Shown in pieces: positions 57,858 through 64,000 of a stretch of DNA of 64,000 bases. The stretch comes from CAKVON01 sp902475665. Its GTDB lineage: Bacteria > Actinomycetota > Coriobacteriia > Coriobacteriales > Atopobiaceae. The stretch covers positions 558,001 through 622,000 of the forward strand of contig JAWQCY010000001.1 of NCBI GenBank assembly GCA_036321795.1, written 5' to 3'. The notes beneath the pieces are model-generated. The model searched no databases. It worked only from the letters and a program-made list of their open reading frames with translations, and was not told the DNA's origin. Position numbers and translations under genes: made by a program. How positions within the stretch are numbered: position 1 is the first letter of the stretch; each line of letters opens with the position of its first letter.

Positions 57858-59024
57858 ATGTACAAGGTCCATTGCATGAACAACATCGCCACCGTCGGCA
57901 CCGACCAACTTGGCGACGACTACGAGCTCACGCCCGAGCTCGACGACGCCAACGCGATCCTGGTCCGCTCCGCCAAGCTCCACGAGGTCGAGTTCCCCAA
58001 GACGCTCCTGGCCATCGCGCGCGCCGGCGCGGGCGTCAACAACATCCCGCTGGAGCGCTGCGCGCAGGAGGGCATTGTCGTCTTCAACACGCCTGGCGCC
58101 AACGCCAACGCCGTGAAGGAGCTTGTGCTCGCAGGCATGCTCCTGGCCTGCCGCGACATCGTCGGCGGCATCGGGTGGGTGCACGACAACTCCGACGACC
58201 CCGAGGTCGGCAAGAGGGCCGAGAAGGCCAAGAAGCAGTTTGCGGGCCACGAGCTGGCGGGCAAGACCCTGGGCGTCATCGGCCTTGGCGCCATCGGCGC
58301 GAACGTGGCCAACGCCGCCCGCGCCCTGGGCATGAAGGTCATGGGCTACGACCCGTACCTGTCCATCAACGCGGCATGGAGCCTGGACCGCAGCATCAAA
58401 CACGTGACCGACGTCAACGACATCTACGCGCAGGCCGACTTCATAACCGTGCACGTGCCCGCGACTGACCAGACCCGCGGCATGATCGGCCGTGACGCCA
58501 TCGCCCGTATGAAGGCAGGCGTCGTGTTCGTCAACTACGCCCGCGACGTCCTCGTGGACGAGCAGGCAATGGCCGAGGCGTTGGCTTCCGGCCAAGTCGC
58601 GCGCTACGTGACCGACTTCGCCAACCCGGCGTCCGCCAATATGAAGAACGCCATCGTCACGCCGCACCTGGGCGCCTCCACGGCCGAGGCCGAGGACAAC
58701 TGCGCGATCATGGCCGTCAACGAGCTGAGGGACTACATCGAGAACGGCAACGTCCGCAACTCGGTCAACTTTGGTACCGTCGACCTGGGCCCGATTGCTG
58801 CCGACGGCCGCATCGCCATCTTCCACAAGAACGTCCAGGGCATGATTGGCAGCATCACGCAAGTCCTTGCCGAGACCGACCTCAACATCGAGAACATGGC
58901 CAACAAGAGCCGCGGCGACAACGCCTACACGCTTCTCGAGGTCACGGGCGGGCTCGACGACTCCATTGCCGAGAGGATCGCGACGCTCGACAACGTCTAT
59001 CGCGTTCGCGTCATCACCCGCTAG
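57858..59024 (+). CDS. serA: D-3-phosphoglycerate dehydrogenase with ACT domain
   Basis: A 388-residue enzyme that oxidises 3-phosphoglycerate, the first step of serine synthesis. The NAD loop is LGVIGLGAIGANVANAA (about 135), with catalytic Arg in VNYARDVL and His in TPHLGAST. The last 75 residues (VQGMIGSITQVLAETDLNIE) are an ACT domain for serine feedback. The short form, without the intervening ASB domain, is typical of many anaerobes. Note VNYARD rather than the commoner NxARG. Confidence 0.94.
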   Translation: MYKVHCMNNIATVGTDQLGDDYELTPELDDANAILVRSAKLHEVEFPKTLLAIARAGAGVNNIPLERCAQEGIVVFNTPGANANAVKELVLAGMLLACRDIVGGIGWVHDNSDDPEVGKRAEKAKKQFAGHELAGKTLGVIGLGAIGANVANAARALGMKVMGYDPYLSINAAWSLDRSIKHVTDVNDIYAQADFITVHVPATDQTRGMIGRDAIARMKAGVVFVNYARDVLVDEQAMAEALASGQVARYVTDFANPASANMKNAIVTPHLGASTAEAEDNCAIMAVNELRDYIENGNVRNSVNFGTVDLGPIAADGRIAIFHKNVQGMIGSITQVLAETDLNIENMANKSRGDNAYTLLEVTGGLDDSIAERIATLDNVYRVRVITR

Positions 59025-59070
59025 GGGGTAGCCGCCCACCTGCGGTCGAGCCATCCCGGCGTACGAAGAA

Positions 59071-59116
59071 GGCCCCCGGGTCGCATGGGTCCTAAAGGAC
59101 ATGCGGCCCGGGGGCC
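59071..59116. terminator. Bidirectional terminator after serA
   Basis: GGCCCCCGGG (59071-59080) pairs with CCCGGGGGCC (59107-59116); the stem continues through CGCAT/ATGCG and GTCC/GGAC to a TAAA loop. The minus strand continues with TTCTTC, so it can also end the acetyltransferase gene. Confidence 0.88.
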
Positions 59117-59187
59117 AGGTCTGTCTGTGGGCGATTGCGCTGTCGGCACGGGTGGCGTCAGCGGGTGGTCGCGTTGTGATGCCGCGG

Positions 59188-59661
59188 CTACAGGACCTGC
59201 TCCATACCGATCTTGTACGGTTTGAGGCCGCGCGCCTCGTAGAACGCGCGTGCGCTCGCGTTGCAGCTCCAGACGTTGAGGGTCACGTTATGGCAGCCCT
59301 TCTCGCGAGCGAATCCCAGGACGTGGTCGTAGAGCTTGGTTCCCACGTGCCGTCCGCGCACTGCCTCGTCGACGCACAGGTCGTCGATGTAGAGCGTGAG
59401 CATGTCGCAGTGCGCCCCGTCGCCCTCGTAGCGCTCCAGCACGCAGAAGGCGTAGCCGAGCACCCGGGCGTCCTCGGGGCTCGTTGCCACGAAGATGGGG
59501 CGAGAGTCATCGGAGAGCATGGTTTCCAGCTGCGAGTCGTCGTACTTGCGGCCGCCCGCGCGAAACAGGTCGGGCCGTCCCTGGTGGTGGACGTCCTCAA
59601 CCTGGTGCAGGAGCCTGCCGATGTCGGGGATGTCTGCCTGTCGCGCGCGGCGGATGAGCAT
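59188..59661 (-). CDS. GNAT-family N-acetyltransferase
   Basis: A 157-residue acetyltransferase. MLIRRARQADIPDIGRLLHQ starts a standard GNAT fold; the acetyl-CoA loop is VDEAVRGRHVGTKLYDHVL (about 105-123) and the C-terminus has LNVWSCNASARAFYEARGL. It begins four bases after the iorB stop, so it is probably the last gene of the ior operon. The substrate is unknown; an aromatic-acid or amino-acid link is only suggested by context. Confidence 0.88.
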   Translation of the reverse strand: MLIRRARQADIPDIGRLLHQVEDVHHQGRPDLFRAGGRKYDDSQLETMLSDDSRPIFVATSPEDARVLGYAFCVLERYEGDGAHCDMLTLYIDDLCVDEAVRGRHVGTKLYDHVLGFAREKGCHNVTLNVWSCNASARAFYEARGLKPYKIGMEQVL

Positions 59662-59665
59662 GGCC

Positions 59666-60325
59666 CTACGCCCCCTCGACGTCGTCGGCGCCAGCCGCGG
59701 CGCGACCCGCGCGGAAGGCCTTGATGTTGGCCTCGACCGTCTTGGGCGGAACGCGGCGGGAGATGACGTCCTCCCAGGTCTCGGGCGAGAAGGGCAGCGC
59801 GGTCGAGAGCGCGCCCACGAGTACGACGTTGGTCGAGCGGGGGCTGCCGACCTGACGGGCGATCTCGCCGGCGTTCACGCGCACGGCTCCGAGCTCGTCC
59901 AGGCGGGCCGAGACGTCGCCCGGCATCGAGAAGCTGCCGATGGAGACGCTTACGGGCACGATGGTCTCGTCGTTGACGAAGAGGTGCCCACCCTCGCGCA
60001 GATACTGCTGTGCGCGCAGGGCCTCGACTGCCTCGAACGACACGATCGCGTCGGCGCAGCCGGGGTCGCAGACCATGGTGTCGACGTGCTCGCCCATGCG
60101 GACGACCGTCGAGACCGAGCCGCCGCGCTGGCTCATGCCGTGGATCTCGGAGACCTTGACGTCGAGTCCGGCCTGGGCCGCGGCCATGGCGAGCAGGCTG
60201 CCCGCCAGGATGGTGCCCTGGCCACCGACGCCCACGAGCAGGACGGTCTTGGTGCCGTCGAACTTGACGTTGGCCTCGGTGACCTCGATCTGGGCGCTCT
60301 TCTCGCTAGCGGTGTAGTGCGGCAT
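59666..60325 (-). CDS. iorB: Indolepyruvate:ferredoxin oxidoreductase, beta subunit
   Basis: A 219-residue subunit of the enzyme that oxidatively decarboxylates aryl pyruvates to aryl-acetyl-CoA with ferredoxin. GVGGQGTILAGSLLAMAA and SEIHGMSQRGGSVSTVVRMG are typical. The ATG at 60325 is one base from the iorA stop, with GGAGGGG inside the end of iorA. About 20 N-terminal residues precede the first strand. Confidence 0.93.
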   Translation of the reverse strand: MPHYTASEKSAQIEVTEANVKFDGTKTVLLVGVGGQGTILAGSLLAMAAAQAGLDVKVSEIHGMSQRGGSVSTVVRMGEHVDTMVCDPGCADAIVSFEAVEALRAQQYLREGGHLFVNDETIVPVSVSIGSFSMPGDVSARLDELGAVRVNAGEIARQVGSPRSTNVVLVGALSTALPFSPETWEDVISRRVPPKTVEANIKAFRAGRAAAGADDVEGA

Positions 60326-60326
60326 C

Positions 60327-62099
60327 CTACATCCCCTCCTTGATGAACTTGAACGGGCAGGCCTGCACGCACTGGTTGCAGCCGATGCACTGGTTGTAGT
60401 CGATCTGGGCACGGCCGAGCTCGTCCTTGCCCAGCGCGGGGCAGCCGATCTGGACGCAGGCGCCGCAGGCGCGGCAGTCGGTGATCGTGGGCTGCGGGCG
60501 ACGGCTGCGGTCGATCAGGCGGCACGGCGATCGGAACACCAGGACGGAGAGCTTGTCCTCGTGCGAGATGGCCTGCTTGAGGGCCTCGCGGATGGACTTG
60601 GCGTCCTGGGCGTCGATGAGGCTGACCTCGTCGACGCCGATGGCCTCGCACAGGCGGACGATGTCGAGGGCCTTGCCCTCGGGGACGTCCAGTGGCGAGA
60701 CGCCGGCGGCCTGCTCAGCGAGCGAGACGCCGTTGCAGGGGTTGCCCTGCGCGCCGGTCATGGCGGTCGTGCGGTTGTCCAGGATGCATAGCGTGCCCTT
60801 GCCGCCGTTGTAGACGGTGCCGAGAAGTGACGTGATGCCGGAGTGGGCGAACGTCGAGTCGCCGATCACGCCGACGACGGGTCGCCCGGTGCGCCCGGGA
60901 ACGCCCGCGAGCTCCATGCCGTGCGCCATGGACAGCGAGGCGCCCATGTCGATGACGGAGTCGACGGCGCGGTAGGGGGCGACGGCGCCGAGGGTGTAGC
61001 AGCCGATGTCGCCGGTGACGATCGCCTTGAGGCGGCGCAGCTCGACGTAGACAAGGCGGTGCGGGCAGCCGGCGCAAAACGCGGGCGGACGCATGGGAAG
61101 GTCGGTCGCGGCGACCGTGTGGGGCGGCTCGGCCAGGCCGAAGGCGGCGCGGATGTTCGCGGGGCGGATCTCGCCGCCGCGTGGCAGGGCGCCTGCGGGG
61201 GGCTCGCTGACCTCGACGCCCATCGCGCGGACCTTCTCCGAGAAGTACGTGCAGGTCTCCTCGACGACGTAGAGGCTCTTGACCTGAGAGGCGAACTCGC
61301 GGATCTTGGCGGGCGGGAGCGGCCAGGTCAGGCCGAGCTTGAGGACCGACGCGTCGGGCAGCGCCTCGCGCACGTGGGCGTACAGCGCGCCGGCGCAGAT
61401 GACGCCGACCTCGGGGTCGCGCATCTCGATGCGGTTGAGCTCGCTCTTCTCGGCAAACTTGATGAGGGCGTCCTCGCGCTCGTCGGTGACGGCGCGGCGA
61501 CGCACGGCGTTGGCGGGCATCATGACGTACTTGGGGATCTGGCTCTCGTAGGGGCGCGGCTCGGCCTGCTTTCGCGTGGCGGCAACGTCGAGCATCGTTC
61601 GGGTGTGGGCCACGCGCATGGTCTCGTGCAGCATGACCGGGGTGTCGAAGCGCTCCGAGAGCTCGAACGCGTCCCTGGCGAAGGCATAGGCCTCGGCCGA
61701 GTCGCACGGGTCGAGGCACGGGATTCGCGCGAAGCTTGCGTAGTAGCGCGAGTCCTGCTCGTTCTGGGACGAGTAGCACGACGGGTCGTCGGCGACCAGA
61801 AGCACCAGGCCCGCGTTGACGCCGGTGTTGGCCACGCTCATGAAGGGGTCGGCCGCGACGTTGAGGCCGACGTGCTTCATCGCGGCAAGCGAGCGCACGC
61901 CGCCCATGGCCGAGCCGATGGCGACCTCGAGGGCGACCTTCTCGTTCGGCGCCCACTCGCAGTGCACGCCGTCCTTCTTGACGAGGTTCTCCAATGCTTC
62001 GGTCGAGGGGGTGCCGGGGTAGCCGACGCCGACCTCGACGCCTGCCTCCCATGCGCCCTGGGCGATGGCCTCGTTGCCCGAAAGCAGCTCCTTCTCCAC
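60327..62099 (-). CDS. iorA: Indolepyruvate:ferredoxin oxidoreductase, alpha subunit
   Basis: A 590-residue catalytic subunit with a GTG start after GGAGGGAG. The N-terminal pyrimidine domain has GVGYPGTPSTEALENL; the TPP-binding motif is GDSTFAHSGITSLLGTVYNG; the ferredoxin-like C-terminus has CRACGACVQIGCPALG and CIGCNQCVQACPFKF for two [4Fe-4S] clusters. It channels transaminated Trp, Phe and Tyr to CoA esters, linking amino-acid fermentation to ATP and ferredoxin. Confidence 0.95.
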   Translation of the reverse strand: MEKELLSGNEAIAQGAWEAGVEVGVGYPGTPSTEALENLVKKDGVHCEWAPNEKVALEVAIGSAMGGVRSLAAMKHVGLNVAADPFMSVANTGVNAGLVLLVADDPSCYSSQNEQDSRYYASFARIPCLDPCDSAEAYAFARDAFELSERFDTPVMLHETMRVAHTRTMLDVAATRKQAEPRPYESQIPKYVMMPANAVRRRAVTDEREDALIKFAEKSELNRIEMRDPEVGVICAGALYAHVREALPDASVLKLGLTWPLPPAKIREFASQVKSLYVVEETCTYFSEKVRAMGVEVSEPPAGALPRGGEIRPANIRAAFGLAEPPHTVAATDLPMRPPAFCAGCPHRLVYVELRRLKAIVTGDIGCYTLGAVAPYRAVDSVIDMGASLSMAHGMELAGVPGRTGRPVVGVIGDSTFAHSGITSLLGTVYNGGKGTLCILDNRTTAMTGAQGNPCNGVSLAEQAAGVSPLDVPEGKALDIVRLCEAIGVDEVSLIDAQDAKSIREALKQAISHEDKLSVLVFRSPCRLIDRSRRPQPTITDCRACGACVQIGCPALGKDELGRAQIDYNQCIGCNQCVQACPFKFIKEGM

Positions 62100-62134
62100 T
62101 GTGTTGCTCCCTCCTTACGGGGCCTGCCGAAAGG

Positions 62135-63772
62135 CTAGCCCTGGTTCTCCCTGTTGACGAGCCCCGTCGCGCCGTAGCGCTCGCGCAGGAGGGGCTTCTC
62201 GATCTTGCCCGTGGGGTTGCGCGGGACGGGCGCGAAGATGATCTTGCGCGGACGCTTGTAGCGCGGCAGGTCGAGGCAGAAGTCGTTGATGTCGTCGGCC
62301 GTGGTGGACTCGAACCCGGGCTTGAGCTCGACGATGGCGCAGGCGATTTCGCCCAGGCGCTCGTCCGGAAGGCCGATGACGGCCACGTCCTGGATTGCGG
62401 GGTTGCCCGACATGAAGTCCTCGATCTGGACGGGGTAGAGGTTCTCGCCGCCCGAGATGATCACGTCCTTCTTGCGGTCCACGAGCCAGATAAAGCCGTC
62501 GGCGTCGACGCGCGCCATGTCGCCGGTGTACAGCCAGCCGTCGCGGATCGTCTCGGCCGTGGCCTCGGGGTTGTTGTAGTAGCAGGTCATCACGCCGGGG
62601 CCGCGGACGATGAGCTCGCCCGTCTGGCCCGCCGCGACGTCGGCGCCGGCGGCATCGACGATGCGGCACTCCCAGCCGTGGCCGGGCACGCCGATGGCGC
62701 CGACGTGGTCGACGTTGTCGACGCCCAGGTGGACGCAGCCGGGGCCGGTGGACTCGGACAGGCCGTAGTTGGTGTCGTACTGCTGGCCGGGGAAGACCTC
62801 GAGCCAGCGCCTGACCAGGCTCTTTGGCACGGGCTGGGCGCCGATGTGCATGAGGCGCCACTGCGACAGCTCGTAGTCTGCCGGGTCGACCTTGCCCTGC
62901 TCTATGGCGAGAAGGATGTCCTGCGCCCAGGGCACGAGCAGCCACACGATGGTGCAGCGCTCGTCCGACACGGTGCGCAGGATCGCCTCGGGGGTCACGC
63001 CGCGCAGCAGGACCGCGCGGCCGCCAACCAGGAGGCTGCCGAGCCAGTGCATGAATGCACCCGTGTGGTAGAGCGGCGGGATGCACAGGAACACGTCGTC
63101 GTGGGTCTGCGAGTGGTGGTTCTGCTCCATCTGCGCGGCCTGCGTGAGCGATCGGTGTGGGTGCAGGATCGCCTTGGGGAAGCCGGTCGTGCCGCTGGAG
63201 AAGTAAATGGCGGCGTCGTCGGTCTCGCTGATGGGAACCATCGGGTCCGAGCTCGGGCACATGGCCGTGAGCAGGTGGTAGTTCTCCGCGAAGGTGGGAC
63301 AGTCCTCGCCGACGTAGAAGAGCAGGCGGCCTCGCGAGATCTTGTTGGCCACGCTCTCAACGCGGCCGGTGAACTCGGGGCCAAACACCAAGACGTCGAC
63401 GTCGGCCAGGCCCACGCAATAGTCGATCTCCTCGGCGGTGTAACGGAAGTTGAGGGGCACCACCACGGCGCCGCTCTTGAGCACGCCAAAGTAGACGGGC
63501 AGCCACTCGATGCCGTTCATCAGCAGGATGGCGACCTTGTCGCCCTTGCCGACGCCGCGCGAGGCGAGCAGGTTGGCAAAGCGGTTGGCCTTCTCGTCGA
63601 ACACGCGCCAGGTAATCTCGCGACGATAGGGATAGGTTGCCGACCCTTCGATCAGGTCGTAGTCACGCCAGGTGACGTGACGACGCTCGAGCACCTCGGG
63701 GTTGTCCTCCACCAGGGCCACCTCGTCGGGATATCGGGCCGCGTTCTCTCGCAGCATGTCACAGATCGGCAA
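62135..63772 (-). CDS. AMP-forming acyl-CoA synthetase
   Basis: A 545-residue ligase of the ANL superfamily. TTG 63772 is the likely start: GAGGAGG lies six bases upstream, whereas the ATG 11 codons earlier has no site and would run through that sequence. Motifs: AIYFSSGTTGFPKAILH (P-loop), TNYGLSESTGPG, WLYTGDMARVDADGFIWLVDRKKD and the C-terminal Lys in RNPTGKIEK. It heads the operon with iorAB, so aryl acids (phenylacetate, indoleacetate) are plausible substrates, but the sequence alone allows medium or long-chain acids. Confidence 0.9.
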   Translation of the reverse strand: MPICDMLRENAARYPDEVALVEDNPEVLERRHVTWRDYDLIEGSATYPYRREITWRVFDEKANRFANLLASRGVGKGDKVAILLMNGIEWLPVYFGVLKSGAVVVPLNFRYTAEEIDYCVGLADVDVLVFGPEFTGRVESVANKISRGRLLFYVGEDCPTFAENYHLLTAMCPSSDPMVPISETDDAAIYFSSGTTGFPKAILHPHRSLTQAAQMEQNHHSQTHDDVFLCIPPLYHTGAFMHWLGSLLVGGRAVLLRGVTPEAILRTVSDERCTIVWLLVPWAQDILLAIEQGKVDPADYELSQWRLMHIGAQPVPKSLVRRWLEVFPGQQYDTNYGLSESTGPGCVHLGVDNVDHVGAIGVPGHGWECRIVDAAGADVAAGQTGELIVRGPGVMTCYYNNPEATAETIRDGWLYTGDMARVDADGFIWLVDRKKDVIISGGENLYPVQIEDFMSGNPAIQDVAVIGLPDERLGEIACAIVELKPGFESTTADDINDFCLDLPRYKRPRKIIFAPVPRNPTGKIEKPLLRERYGATGLVNRENQG

Positions 63773-63910
63773 AGCTACCTCCTCTCGCGTTTGCAATTTC
63801 TCCATGATACGTTCTTCTCGGCAGAATCAGCCGCAGAGAAGCGCCTGTGGCAGCCCCTGAATTCAAATAGAAACCTGCCGTCGGGCATGTCTCGCGCCGC
63901 CTTTTCTAGC

Positions 63911-63924
63911 CGAACAGCTGTTCT
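63911..63924. promoter_or_regulatory. LexA/SOS-box-like palindrome
   Basis: CGAACAGCTGTTCT contains the perfect palindrome GAACAGCTGTTC and matches the Gram-positive LexA consensus CGAACRNRYGTTYC at 12 of 14 positions. It lies 66 bases before the GTG at 63990 and about 140 bases before the divergent acyl-CoA synthetase. Confidence 0.6.
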
Positions 63925-63989
63925 CATTTTGGTCGCAATAGGATATCATGTGTGCGGACGAGAAGAACTGTCGGGCAGGAGGTGCGGGC

Positions 63990-64000
63990 GTGGTCGACGT
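63990..64000 (+). CDS. First codons of a gene continuing beyond the window
   Basis: GTG at 63990 follows CAGGAGG (63977-63983) at good spacing and begins Met-Val-Asp. TATCAT at 63944-63949 may be the -10. The LexA-like box upstream suggests a DNA-damage-inducible gene; its identity cannot be read. Confidence 0.5.

Overview
The window is about 64 kb of high-GC DNA (roughly 63-66% by eye) from an anaerobic, probably host-associated actinobacterium of class Coriobacteriia; an Olsenella/Atopobiaceae-like organism fits best. The reasons are the fermentative gene set (oligopeptide uptake, fructose PTS, phosphofructokinase, indolepyruvate:ferredoxin oxidoreductase), Gram-positive surface functions (three LTA-synthase-like proteins, an L,D-transpeptidase with lectin repeats, a cytosolic serpin), strong Shine-Dalgarno sequences and frequent GTG/TTG starts. 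The assignment is inference; no rRNA is present.

Layout. 1-7.7 kb: end of gpmI, secG, then an oppABCDF operon with a very strong hairpin between oppA and oppB. 7.7-11.1 kb: tRNA-Leu, a SpoIIE/RsbU-type phosphatase and a STAS-HATPase fusion that look like a partner-switching module. 11.1-14.5 kb: Pit phosphate permease with its DUF47 partner and two surface or membrane proteins. 14.6-18.6 kb: fruR-fruK-fruA on the minus strand behind a dense array of operator-like half-sites. 18.7-24.8 kb: three glycosyltransferases interleaved with pfkA, then a HAD phosphatase. 24.8-31.4 kb: tRNA genes (Val, Gly, Cys, Gly, Val), an acetyltransferase, a toxin-antitoxin pair, trmL and a three-gene ABC exporter.

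31.4-46.0 kb is an accessory region: a structured, apparently noncoding element, two restriction-modification systems (a C5 methylase with a convergent probable endonuclease, and a Sau3AI/MutH-type endonuclease with its C5 methylase), a membrane-anchored GIY-YIG protein, a serpin, a 1003-residue lectin/L,D-transpeptidase, gene remnants, a coupled micro-ORF/DUF4417/BECR-like toxin/acidic-protein operon, and an ImmA-XRE regulatory pair.

46.0-64.0 kb returns to core functions: three tandem LTA-synthase-like genes, a nucleoid-associated protein, an alpha/beta hydrolase, fumC, serC-serA, an acetyltransferase, iorBA with an acyl-CoA ligase, and the first codons of a gene behind a LexA-like box.

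The most unusual signal is not a gene. The 9-mer TTCTCGGCA (usually CTTCTCGGCA, often GTCCTTCTCGGCA) occurs 25 times on the two strands, where base composition predicts fewer than one. It lies in all coding contexts and disproportionately between genes, and twice it forms inverted pairs at the end of a gene. This is how DNA-uptake sequences look in Neisseria and Haemophilus, and it may be an undescribed genome-wide signal in this lineage.
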